Source: an uncultured Lachnospiraceae bacterium
GTDB lineage: Bacteria > Bacillota > Clostridia > Lachnospirales > Lachnospiraceae
Assembly: GCA_910587305.1 (NCBI GenBank)
Contig: CAJUKV010000057.1
Coordinates: 1 to 18,569 of the forward strand
Length of the DNA: 18,569 nucleotides
Reading direction: 5' to 3'
Below the pieces are notes generated by a model, which was given only the letters and a program-made list of their open reading frames with translations, had not been told where the DNA came from and did not search any database. How positions within the stretch are numbered: the first letter of the stretch is position 1; each line of letters opens with the position of its first letter. The position numbers and the translations under genes are program-made. Positions 1 to 6,563 of this stretch are shown here, piece by piece.

Positions 1-26
1 TCATCTCAAGGTTTCCTTTTTCTGAC

Positions 27-109
27 TGCGGAAGATGGGACTTGAACCCACACGTGCGTGGCACACAGCATCCTTAGTGCTGCCTGTCTGCCAATTCCAG
101 CACTTCCGC
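27..109 (-). tRNA. tRNA-Leu (anticodon AAG)
   Basis: Read on the minus strand, this is a complete type II tRNA. The acceptor strands GCGGAAG and CTTCCGC pair, with discriminator A at position 27. The D-stem is CTG/CAG. The anticodon stem CAGCA/TGCTG closes the loop CTAAGGA, giving anticodon AAG. The long variable arm is GTGC/GCAC, and the T-loop is TTCAAGT. CCA is not encoded and would have to be added after transcription. An A34 anticodon should be deaminated to inosine to read CUC as well as CUU. Most bacteria use GAG here, so AAG is worth noting. Confidence 0.96.
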
Positions 110-124
110 ATATTCAGTGTCGAA

Positions 125-164
125 ATCCTTAGTCTTGCTCGTCTGCCAGTTCCGACACTTCCGC
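125..164 (-). pseudogene. 5' half of a second tRNA-Leu(AAG)
   Basis: On the minus strand this 40-nt stretch matches the 5' half of the neighbouring tRNA-Leu: acceptor GCGGAAG, a D-arm and the anticodon loop CTAAGGA. The similarity then stops. The D-stem here is TCG/CGA instead of CTG/CAG, so it differs from the intact gene by compensating changes. It is therefore a remnant of a separate tRNA-Leu and not a fresh copy of its neighbour. The 3' half is missing: about 15 unrelated bases lead directly into the intact gene. It lies between the shared promoter and the intact tRNA, so it is probably transcribed and removed during 5' processing. Confidence 0.85.
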
Positions 165-185
165 TTGACTTACGCCACGCAAATT

Positions 186-214
186 ATAATATCATCTGTA
201 AGGAGATAAGTCAA
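186..214 (-). promoter_or_regulatory. Sigma-A type promoter for tRNA-Leu
   Basis: On the minus strand, TTGACT (214 to 209), a 17-nt spacer and TATTAT (191 to 186) form a near-consensus promoter. TATAAT also overlaps at 188 to 183. Transcription would begin about 15 nt before the tRNA half and continue through the intact tRNA-Leu. Confidence 0.7.
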
Positions 215-328
215 TACTTTTTTTGCTTCTTATTATATTTTTCGCTATTTTTTGTAAAAATCTATTTCGGAACCTTGTATTTACTGCGTAATTCGTAAGA
301 ATATCTATTATGCAAGGAGGCCGGATTC

Positions 329-361
329 AACAGCAGTTTGTCCAAAGGCCAAATCGCTGTT
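329..361 (-). terminator. Imperfect hairpin downstream of the phosphodiesterase gene
   Basis: AACAGC at 329-334 pairs with GCTGTT at 356-361, with further pairing GTTTG/CAAAT and CC/GG around an AAA loop and two mismatches. It begins 8 bases past the minus-strand stop codon, where a terminator is expected, but no U-tract follows on that strand. It may be an RNA 3' stabiliser instead. The rest of the 215-368 gap is AT-rich, and nothing else was seen in it. Confidence 0.35.
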
Positions 362-368
362 TACTTTC

Positions 369-1118
369 CTACAAATACTTTTCCGGAACATTTGTAAAAA
401 TGTCTGTAATGCCGCTCATCTTAAGTTCTTCCGGATTCTGTATTTCTATTTTTCTTGTATCAGGATAAAAGGGTTCAAAATTGCTGGTATTCCATGCTCT
501 GACAGGCAGGTTGGTTTTGCTGCTCAAGTTCTCCACATCAATTTTCTTAATATTGGGGTGAAGTGCATCTACCGGGCAAGTCTCCGCAAAGGAAAGGCAC
601 TCCGATACCGGTGTTGCCAAAATCCCTGTTTTGACAGATGCATTCTTCTCCTTTAATAAACGCACGGATTCCGGATTAAAAGAAGAATACACGATATAGT
701 CCTCCAGCCCCCACTTGCGTACTGTCTCCAGAATCATATCTTCCATGCCTTCATAGCGTATCTGGCTATTCTTCAACTCTATATTGATCAGGGTTCCGTT
801 TTTAAGGCAGTAGGGCTTTACAAGCTCGAAAACCTCTTCTATAGTAGGAATCTGTGTGTAATCAGGCTCTCCCGGTTTGGATGTAGGGACGTTTATTTTC
901 AGTTTCTTTAATTCTTCCAGGGTAAAGCTGCGTACCTCTCCTGTTCCATCTGTGGTTCTGTCTACCGTTTCGTCATGGATTACCACTATTTTACAATCTT
1001 TGGTTAACTGGATGTCCAGCTCAATTCCCGTAATCGGATATTGGCAGGCCATTTTAAATGCCTGTAACGTGTTCTCAGGACATGCATAACTGCATCCTCT
1101 ATGTGCCCATATTTTCAT
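369..1118 (-). CDS. Glycerophosphodiester phosphodiesterase (GDPD family)
   Basis: It hydrolyses glycerophosphodiesters, released during phospholipid or lipoteichoic acid turnover, to glycerol 3-phosphate and an alcohol. The family hallmarks are visible: AHRG with H6 and R7, PENT at 14-17, the metal-binding pair E33 and D35 in ELDIQLTKD, the second catalytic histidine H48 in IHDETVDRTTDG, and E114/K116 in IELK. The length is 249 aa, normal for single-domain cytoplasmic members. There is no signal peptide or membrane segment, so it probably acts inside the cell. The start at 1118 is chosen because GGGAGG lies 7 nt upstream; an in-frame ATG two codons earlier is too close to that site, and a longer frame to 1175 has no ribosome binding site. 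The neighbour upstream is a secreted protein with no obvious link. No clear promoter was found. Confidence 0.93.
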   Translation of the reverse strand: MKIWAHRGCSYACPENTLQAFKMACQYPITGIELDIQLTKDCKIVVIHDETVDRTTDGTGEVRSFTLEELKKLKINVPTSKPGEPDYTQIPTIEEVFELVKPYCLKNGTLINIELKNSQIRYEGMEDMILETVRKWGLEDYIVYSSFNPESVRLLKEKNASVKTGILATPVSECLSFAETCPVDALHPNIKKIDVENLSSKTNLPVRAWNTSNFEPFYPDTRKIEIQNPEELKMSGITDIFTNVPEKYL

Positions 1119-1251
1119 TTCCATTCCTCCCTGCTTATTTTTTATATGTTTTTTGAAGCGCAATACGGAGCGCATTTGTATACATTTTTTTATGCTATTT
1201 AAGTTGTTGTAGAGCCTGTTTTGTCAGCTGCGCTGTGACACATTTTATGGA

Positions 1252-1959
1252 TTATGAAGGAAAGTAGATTGTCATTCCGTTAATTGACATACCGCTTACC
1301 ATATCTCCATATCCGGCAAAGCCGCCCATGCTATCGGCAAATCCTTTTTGACCATCCATTGTAACAATGCACCATTGATGTGAATTTTTATTTTCATTGA
1401 CGTGTTCCCATGAATAACCCATATAATCGAGTATTCTACCCAGTGCTCTTGTAGAGCCGGCGCAGGTATATATACCGCCAACGAATACGCCATAAGGAGA
1501 GCGGTACCATTTCCCAGCGTCAGAGCCGTATGGAATCTGACTGCAATATGCCGCCACTGTTACGGCAGCAGCGTTGATGCGCTGGATATCTGTTGTGTAG
1601 GCTTTGTTTGCCATAATAGAATCAGCAATTTGTTTTGCAACTGCATCAGCGGCAGCGGCCTGTTCAGCGGTGAGGTTCCGGTAATAGTTATGCTTGGTAT
1701 TTGCAGCGTCTATTGTGTCCTGACTCACATAGTTGTCGGCGTGGGGCTTTCTTCCTTCTGCTTTACCGAATGAAATATAATGCTGGTAAAGGGCTGCTTC
1801 ATCCGTTCCAAGGGCCTGCACTACGTCAGGGTAAGATGCGGCATAGTATTCAGCGTCAAACACAGTGCCATCAGACATAGTTTTTGGGGCCGCGGAGGCC
1901 GTAATAGAAGCGCCGAGCATGGATGCGGTCAGTAAAGCTGTTACAAATATTTTTTTCAT
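1252..1959 (-). CDS. Secreted transglutaminase-like (papain-fold) protein
   Basis: This is an exported protein of 235 aa. Residues 1-24 form a typical signal peptide (KK, hydrophobic core, ASA before AP). Residues about 34-72 (FDAEYYAASYPDVV, then HYISFGKAEGRKP) match a short module that recurs in secreted Clostridia proteins and may mediate attachment. The C-terminal part has the transglutaminase/cysteine-protease layout: C166 in YTCAGSTRALG, H194 in NSHQWC and D209 in GFADS, a plausible Cys-His-Asp triad. Its role could be peptide or isopeptide cleavage or cross-linking at the cell surface; the substrate cannot be told. AGGAG sits 8 nt before the ATG. The gene has its own promoter near 2238-2266 and an unusual leader carrying tandem repeats. 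The fold is fairly certain, the reaction is not. Confidence 0.88.
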   Translation of the reverse strand: MKKIFVTALLTASMLGASITASAAPKTMSDGTVFDAEYYAASYPDVVQALGTDEAALYQHYISFGKAEGRKPHADNYVSQDTIDAANTKHNYYRNLTAEQAAAADAVAKQIADSIMANKAYTTDIQRINAAAVTVAAYCSQIPYGSDAGKWYRSPYGVFVGGIYTCAGSTRALGRILDYMGYSWEHVNENKNSHQWCIVTMDGQKGFADSMGGFAGYGDMVSGMSINGMTIYFPS

Positions 1960-2056
1960 ATTGTTATTCTCCTTTTATGGTATTAAATATATAAGTGAAA
2001 AGTAATATATTCGGAGCGGTTTACTTCTGCGTACCCTGTTCTTTTTGCTTCACATT

Positions 2057-2209
2057 AAGGATAGCCGGAAAAGCTTTTCGCCCGCTGCCTAATATAGGGA
2101 CAGCCGGAAAAGCCTTTCGCCCGCTGCATAATATAAGGACAGTCGGAAAAGCCTTTCGCCTGTTGCTTAATATAAGGACAGCCGATTAAGCTTTTTGTCC
2201 GTTGTTTAT
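2057..2209 (-). repeat. Four tandem 39-nt repeats in the transglutaminase gene leader
   Basis: The copies start at 2057, 2096, 2135 and 2174. The first three are close to identical with an exact 39-nt period; the fourth has diverged. On the minus (transcribed) strand each unit can form a hairpin: AGC and GG on the left, GAAA-GGC-TTTT at the tip, CC and GCT on the right. The array ends 98 nt before the start codon and lies downstream of the predicted transcription start, so it should be present in the mRNA leader. Confidence 0.9.
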
Positions 2210-2237
2210 GCTCTGAATATGACGCTTTCCTTAAAGA

Positions 2238-2266
2238 ATTATATCATATGTATATAAGAGCTTCAA
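2238..2266 (-). promoter_or_regulatory. Promoter for the transglutaminase-like gene
   Basis: On the minus strand, TTGAAG (2266 to 2261), 17 nt and a perfect TATAAT (2243 to 2238) form a good sigma-A promoter. The predicted start near 2231 gives a leader of about 270 nt that contains all four 39-nt repeats. Confidence 0.65.
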
Positions 2267-2397
2267 ATAAATACAAGGATTTTGTTAAAAATACTAAAAA
2301 TGTTGATTTTCAGGTAAAACCATAACATAAACTATGACATAATAATATTAGAGTTGCCGGGTGTAAAATCTTACCTTTGGATCTTTCATAATAATAG

Positions 2398-2426
2398 TTG
2401 CAAAGGTATTGGGGTTATGCTACAAT
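2398..2426 (+). promoter_or_regulatory. Promoter for the chemoreceptor gene
   Basis: TTGCAA at 2398-2403, a 17-nt spacer and TACAAT at 2421-2426 make a plausible sigma-A promoter. The start would be near 2433, leaving a leader of about 310 nt before the ATG at 2747. No sigma-28 (flagellar/chemotaxis) promoter was recognised. Confidence 0.5.
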
Positions 2427-2490
2427 TCCTACAAGTGCAGTATTACAGCTACGATTTTTTATGAAAAATAAAAGACTCTTGTAATCATTC

Positions 2491-2553
2491 CGGCTTTACT
2501 TTTATGCAGGATAACCACAATGGTGGTAGTGATTTTCCGTAAAAGTAAAGCCG
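2491..2553. repeat. Long inverted repeat with nested hairpin
   Basis: CGGCTTTACTTTTA at 2491-2504 pairs perfectly with TAAAAGTAAAGCCG at 2540-2553, plus one G-T pair inside. The loop holds a smaller hairpin, ACCAC/GTGGT. No T-tract follows on either strand, so it is not a standard terminator. It lies in the predicted chemoreceptor leader. It could be a leader control structure or a small palindromic mobile element. Confidence 0.75.
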
Positions 2554-2746
2554 AAATAGCGTTATAGCCTTCCAAAAGTCTGAACGAAAGCTTACATAGC
2601 CATAACCAGATTCCGGGCGGAGCGGAGCAGAAAAGTCCGGTTTACGGCATTTATCATCCTGATTTGTTAAATTGCTATGGCAAATCAAAGAATTGGGCGG
2701 GATACTGTTTAGAAGCAATAAAAACGGAGAAGAAAGGAAAACGATT

Positions 2747-4396
2747 ATGAGGAAAAGTGTAAACAAGATGGTTGGGATCCGTGTAGCGGCGGCGCTTGCC
2801 TCTGTGTTACTGTTTAGCGTGGTGATGACAATAAACATACTGAGTATCGAACACTCTGAAAAGCTGAATGCTGAGGTGAACGCATTGCTTGACCGGGCTC
2901 AGAAGGCGGAGGTAGCACATTATAAATGGGCTGCCAATTTGAGCAACGCACTGTATGCAGGCACGGAGTTTACCGGCAGTACGGACCCAACCGGCTGTGT
3001 GCTTGGCCAATGGATTTATGGCGAGGAAGGAACCGATGATGAGGAAATTTTAGACTTACGCGCTCAAATGAAGCCGCTTCATGAGGAACTGCATCAATCG
3101 GCTATCTATGTGCTGGAATTGATGGAGACAGATGCCGAGGAGGCAAAGAGTTATTATCAGGATACGATTCAGGGGAATCTTGGGGTTTTGGTAGGGCTTT
3201 TGGACAAAGTGGTGGAACGCGGCGGCGTGCTTAGGGAGGAAAGCCAGAAAACCATGAAGGTCACGATTGGGATTATGCACGCTACATCAATTGTGGGTCT
3301 TGCACTGGCGCTTGTTTGTCTTGTGAGTCTTGTGCTGTATGTGTTAAAGCAGGTGGTAAAACCTATCCTTATGATTACGGAAAAAACGCTTCCTTTAAAG
3401 GAAGGGCACTTAAAGCTGGATTTGGATTATAATGTAAATGATGAGATTGGCGATTTGGCGGGAACCCTCAAGGAATCTTTGGAGGAGATACATCGGTACG
3501 TGGAGGAAATTAACCGCATGATGTATCAGCTCTCAACAGGCAATTTCGACGTGGTTTGTTCCATTCCTTTTATTGGAGATTTTTATTCCATTGAGAAATC
3601 CATAGAAAGCTTTTCGCTTTCACTTTCGGAAGCAATTGCCAACATTAACCGGGCGGAAGATAGTGTGTTTGGTCATGCGGAGCATCTTTCCGGAGGGGCT
3701 CAGCTGCTTGCTCAGGGGGCGATTGACCAGGCGGCGGCTGTCGAAGAATTGTATGCTACCTTAGATGAGCTTTCTAACAGTGCAAAGCAGAATATTGAAA
3801 CGGCGGCTAATGTGAAAGAAAGCGCGCAGCTTACCAGCGAACAGGTAAGCTTAAGCAGCAAGGAGATGGAACAGCTTGTTACTGCAATGGCAGATATCAG
3901 CGATGCTTCCAAGGAAATTGGAAGAATAATCTCCACCATTGAAGATATAGCGTTTAAGACAAATATTCTTTCGTTAAATGCAGCCGTAGAGGCAACCAGG
4001 GCCGGGGAGGCAGGAAGAGGCTTTACGGTGGTTTCCAGCGAAGTCCGTAATTTAGCTGCCCGTTCCAATGAAGCGGCGCAGGCAACCAGAGAGTTGATAG
4101 GAAATTCTGTGCGGGCTGCTGAGAGAGGAAATCAGATCGTAGAAAAGGTATCCGAATCTCTGCAAAAGACTTTGCAGCTGGTGCAGGAGTCTAACCAGTC
4201 AATCAGTGGGATTACGGATGCGGTGCATGCGGAGGCTATTGCTATTTCGCAGGTGACAGAAGGACTTGCACAGATTTCAGCAGTTGTGGAAACTAATACT
4301 GCAAGCAGCGAGGAATCGGCAACGGTGAGTACGGAACTGTTTGAGCAAGTGCGGCTCTTACAGGATCAGACCAGTCGTTTCCAGTTAAAATCTTAA
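2747..4396 (+). CDS. Methyl-accepting chemotaxis protein with N-terminal CZB zinc-binding domain
   Basis: This is a membrane chemoreceptor of 549 aa. Transmembrane segments lie at about 11-33 and 173-200. Between them, residues about 50-160 match the chemoreceptor zinc-binding (CZB) domain: H58 and W61 in HYKW, C84 in GCVLGQW, and H112 and H116 in LHEELH, the expected 3-His/1-Cys zinc set. A HAMP-like region (about 200-260) and a signalling domain follow. The conserved hairpin tip is at about 399-440 (FKTNILSLNAAVEATRAGEA, then GRGF). That tip contacts CheA and CheW. With two flanking membrane helices the CZB domain should face outside the cell, whereas most described CZB domains are cytoplasmic. 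The ATG at 2747 is chosen because AAGGA lies 8 nt upstream. The gene is monocistronic and ends at a strong terminator. Confidence 0.93.
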   Translation: MRKSVNKMVGIRVAAALASVLLFSVVMTINILSIEHSEKLNAEVNALLDRAQKAEVAHYKWAANLSNALYAGTEFTGSTDPTGCVLGQWIYGEEGTDDEEILDLRAQMKPLHEELHQSAIYVLELMETDAEEAKSYYQDTIQGNLGVLVGLLDKVVERGGVLREESQKTMKVTIGIMHATSIVGLALALVCLVSLVLYVLKQVVKPILMITEKTLPLKEGHLKLDLDYNVNDEIGDLAGTLKESLEEIHRYVEEINRMMYQLSTGNFDVVCSIPFIGDFYSIEKSIESFSLSLSEAIANINRAEDSVFGHAEHLSGGAQLLAQGAIDQAAAVEELYATLDELSNSAKQNIETAANVKESAQLTSEQVSLSSKEMEQLVTAMADISDASKEIGRIISTIEDIAFKTNILSLNAAVEATRAGEAGRGFTVVSSEVRNLAARSNEAAQATRELIGNSVRAAERGNQIVEKVSESLQKTLQLVQESNQSISGITDAVHAEAIAISQVTEGLAQISAVVETNTASSEESATVSTELFEQVRLLQDQTSRFQLKS

Positions 4397-4409
4397 TGGA
4401 ACGGATAAA

Positions 4410-4458
4410 GTATGATAAAAGAAGCTGCCGCAATTTGCGGCAGCTTCTTTTATCATAC
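4410..4458. terminator. Strong bidirectional intrinsic terminator
   Basis: This is a perfect 22-bp stem (4410-4431 with 4437-4458) with loop AATTT. The GC-rich core GCTGCCGC is flanked by AAAAGAA on one side and TTCTTTT on the other, so each strand has a U-rich 3' side. It lies 14 bases after the chemoreceptor stop and can also stop the small minus-strand transcript coming from the right. Confidence 0.93.
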
Positions 4459-4556
4459 GAACATTCGGTCAGGCGGCAGTGCGGGTATATGGGGAATTGC
4501 AATGGCTTTTTGACAGGTATAAGGATGGAAAAGGGATATGGCCGTATTTTGCTATT

Positions 4557-4610
4557 TTAGTGAAAAGATGTATAAGAATCGAAAACGGCAGCAGCCATAA
4601 TGGCCGCCAC
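4557..4610 (-). CDS. Putative 17-aa small protein in its own transcription unit
   Basis: On the minus strand a GTG start at 4610 opens a 17-codon frame with an Ala-rich start (MAAIMAAAV) and the end FDSYTSFH, stop TAA. AAAAGGGG lies 6 nt upstream of the GTG. A good sigma-A promoter (4633-4661) places the transcription start about 16 nt before the start codon. The transcript would end at the perfect terminator 4410-4458, giving an RNA of roughly 215 nt. I do not recognise the peptide. The coding start region also folds as an imperfect hairpin around GCC-ATAAT-GGC, so the product could instead be a regulatory RNA. The frame is short enough to occur by chance; the support is the ordered promoter, ribosome site, ORF and terminator. 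Confidence 0.5.
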   Translation of the reverse strand: MAAIMAAAVFDSYTSFH

Positions 4611-4632
4611 CGTAAACCCCTTTTACACTTAT

Positions 4633-4661
4633 AGTATACCGAAAAAATGAATAACTGTAAA
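4633..4661 (-). promoter_or_regulatory. Minus-strand promoter of the small unit
   Basis: On the minus strand, TTTACA (4661 to 4656), exactly 17 nt and TATACT (4638 to 4633) each match the sigma-A consensus at 5 of 6 bases. No longer minus-strand gene lies downstream, only the 17-codon ORF and the terminator at 4410-4458. Confidence 0.65.
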
Positions 4662-4769
4662 GCGTCAGTTACCGCGGAAATTCCTTTTATATTGCATAGG
4701 ATGCATTTTTTGCTGAAAATAACCGATAAAAATATTTTGTAAAATTCTATGGGAAAGAGTGGTAGGATA

Positions 4770-4778
4770 TGGTATGAT
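4770..4778 (+). promoter_or_regulatory. Extended -10 promoter candidate for the rnhA operon
   Basis: TGGTATGAT is an extended -10 element (TG-n-TATGAT). The -35 region at 4750-4755 (TGGGAA) is weak. It would give a leader of about 105 nt before the RNase H start and could drive the plus-strand run to about 11.1 kb. Confidence 0.4.
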
Positions 4779-4888
4779 TTACAGGCGGACATTCTTCGTT
4801 CGGATTTAAAGTTACCGTTTCATGCAGGCTAAATGATCAGATGCAAGGCGGTAGAAGGAATTATATCGAGCATCACATGGGGGATTTT

Positions 4889-5503
4889 ATGGCGGGAAAG
4901 TATTATGCGGTTAAGACAGGAGCCAAAACAGGAATATTCAGAACATGGGAAGAATGCAAAAACAGTGTAAACGGCTATTCAGGGGCAGTTTATAAAAGCT
5001 TTCAAACCGAAGAAGAAGCCATAGCTTATATGGAAAACAGGCAGGAAAATGTCGGTGTTAAGCCGGGGGATGATCAGGATGAGAGATCCCGCGTCAAAAT
5101 ATATGTAGATGGCAGCTATCATAAGGCTACGAAGGAATTTTCTTATGGGATGGTGGTGCTTAAGGGGGAGGAAGTGGAAAAGTATAGCGATAAGTTTCGG
5201 GACGAGGCCCTTGCGCCCATGCGAAATGTGGCGGGGGAGATCAAAGGCGCCCAGGCGGCTATGCAGTATGCCCTGGATCAGAAGATCCCCGCAATTACCA
5301 TTTATCACGATTACGAAGGGATTGCCAGGTGGCCGTTAGGAGAGTGGAAGGCAAACAAAGAAGGAACCATTGCTTACAGGGAGTTTTACGATATGGCGCG
5401 TAAGCAAGTGGACATCCGGTTTGTAAAGGTGGCGGGCCATTCGGGCGATGAGTACAATGACATGGCAGATGAATTGGCGAAAGAGGCTTTGGGAATACTT
5501 TGA
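4889..5503 (+). CDS. rnhA: Ribonuclease H (type 1) with N-terminal hybrid-binding domain
   Basis: It cleaves the RNA strand of RNA:DNA hybrids, such as Okazaki primers and R-loops, in the cytoplasm. The protein is 204 aa in two parts. Residues 1-50 form the RNase H1 hybrid-binding (viroplasmin-like) domain: KYYAVKTG, GIFRTWEEC, and the conserved YKSFQTEEEA. Residues about 68-204 form the nuclease domain with the four acidic catalytic residues: D74 in YVDGSY, E117 in AGEIKGA, D141 in IYHDYEG and D194 in ADELAKEA. H184 in AGHSG is also in place. The ATG at 4889 follows GGGGGA with a suitable gap; the frame stays open further upstream but lacks a better site. The MraY-like gene starts 26 nt downstream, so the two are probably cotranscribed. 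Confidence 0.95.
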   Translation: MAGKYYAVKTGAKTGIFRTWEECKNSVNGYSGAVYKSFQTEEEAIAYMENRQENVGVKPGDDQDERSRVKIYVDGSYHKATKEFSYGMVVLKGEEVEKYSDKFRDEALAPMRNVAGEIKGAQAAMQYALDQKIPAITIYHDYEGIARWPLGEWKANKEGTIAYREFYDMARKQVDIRFVKVAGHSGDEYNDMADELAKEALGIL

Positions 5504-5529
5504 GAAAATGATATAAGGAGGAAGGAAAG

Positions 5530-6495
5530 GTGCTTCACTACTTATTAAAAGGGAACTATCCTGCCATAGCGTCCTTCGGATTGCTTTTGGCGTTTGCGGG
5601 AACCTGTTTTTTTATGGCAAATTGCATTAATCTGCTGCCAAGAGACGGAGGCAGAGATTTTGCAATTGAGGGCAAGCTCTCGGCCGGAAAACCAAGAGGG
5701 GCGGGGCTTATTTTTATCTTAGTCTTTGTGGTCTCGGCGCTTTTGTTTGCACCGCTTAATCTGGAAATTCTTATTTATCTGATTCTGACGGTGGTGGAAA
5801 TGCTCACCGGGTACATGGATGATGCGTCGGAGCATCCATGGGGCGAGATGAAAAAGGGGCTGCTGGATTTAATGGTGGCGGTCATCCTTACCTTTACCTT
5901 TTTGAATTTTAATGAAAGTACCATAGAGATTGTCACCCTGGGAATCAGTGTGGTGATTCCGGAAGCGGTGTTTGGAATTCTGACAATTATTCTGGTATGG
6001 GGGTCTATCAATGTGACGAACTGTTCTGACGGTGTGGACGGGCTTTCGGGGACTTTGGCGATTGTCACCCTGGGGACCTTTTACCTGATTGACCATATAA
6101 AGGGGAATCATGACGAATTTACCTTTTTGATTTTGATGTTTATCATCTGCATTCTTGGATATCTTTGGTATAATGCTGCGCCCAGCCGGCTTTTGATGGG
6201 GGATGCGGGAAGCCGGGCTATGGGAGTTTTTATCAGTATTGCGGCCCTGAAAAGCGGGAGCCCTCTGCTTTATATTCCGGCGGCAATTGTGTTCATATTG
6301 GACGGCGGGCTGGGGCTTTTGAAGGTGGGGCTGATTCGTGTCTTTCACATCCATATATTGAAAAATATAAGGACGCCCCTCCACGACCATGTGCGCAAGA
6401 CGCTGGGGTGGTCCAACACCCAGACCGTCTTTCGGTATGCAATCATACAGATTGTGGTTTCTATGTCGGTGGTATACCTTTTATTAATACAGTAG
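5530..6495 (+). CDS. MraY-like polyprenyl-phosphate phosphosugar transferase (divergent paralogue)
   Basis: This is an integral membrane enzyme of 321 aa, about ten hydrophobic segments, in the glycosyltransferase 4 family (MraY/WecA). The family transfers a phosphosugar from a UDP-sugar to undecaprenyl phosphate. Visible motifs: GKPRGAG at 53-59, the catalytic Asp pair D97-D98 in GYMDD, NVTNCSDGVDGLSGT at 161-175, MGDAGSRA at 223-230 and PLHDH at 283-287 followed by RKTLGW. The last motif is of MraY type, but the usual HHH is HDH, and the Lys four residues after the Asp pair is missing. The start is GTG with AGGAGG 8 nt upstream. Its neighbours are nuclease and nucleotide enzymes and not cell-wall genes, so it may be a paralogue with another substrate. 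Confident on family, unsure on substrate. Confidence 0.88.
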   Translation: MLHYLLKGNYPAIASFGLLLAFAGTCFFMANCINLLPRDGGRDFAIEGKLSAGKPRGAGLIFILVFVVSALLFAPLNLEILIYLILTVVEMLTGYMDDASEHPWGEMKKGLLDLMVAVILTFTFLNFNESTIEIVTLGISVVIPEAVFGILTIILVWGSINVTNCSDGVDGLSGTLAIVTLGTFYLIDHIKGNHDEFTFLILMFIICILGYLWYNAAPSRLLMGDAGSRAMGVFISIAALKSGSPLLYIPAAIVFILDGGLGLLKVGLIRVFHIHILKNIRTPLHDHVRKTLGWSNTQTVFRYAIIQIVVSMSVVYLLLIQ

Positions 6496-6563
6496 GCGCC
6501 TTGGCAAATGGTGGGGGATTATCGGGTTTTGCAGTTATCTGCGAAACAGGAGGGAGGAAGGGT

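Noticed and set aside
27..164. Phage or island attachment site at tRNA-Leu
   Set aside because: Integration usually duplicates the 3' end of a tRNA, while the remnant here is a 5' half, and no integrase gene is present.
35..298. Plus-strand 87-aa open frame at the left edge
   Set aside because: It runs through the minus-strand tRNA-Leu and its promoter and has no ribosome site.
1995..2189. Plus-strand 64-aa frame with a 13-residue repeat
   Set aside because: The repeat comes from the 39-nt DNA period. There is a GTG start without a ribosome site and no homology I recognise; a leader repeat array on the other strand explains it better.
2057..2209. CRISPR array
   Set aside because: The units are contiguous 39-nt repeats without spacers, and no cas genes are present.
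2541..2560. Sigma-28 flagellar promoter (GCCGAAAT)
   Set aside because: The TAAA element is not at the required distance, and the motif belongs to the inverted repeat.
4469..4792. Minus-strand 107-aa frame in the gap before rnhA
   Set aside because: It has no ribosome site and random-looking composition, and it starts upstream of the mapped-looking minus-strand promoter. The 17-codon frame fits the signals better.
5869..6390. Minus-strand 173-aa frame inside the MraY-like gene
   Set aside because: It is a shadow of the membrane-protein gene, rich in His, Gln and Asn from complementing hydrophobic codons, without start signals.
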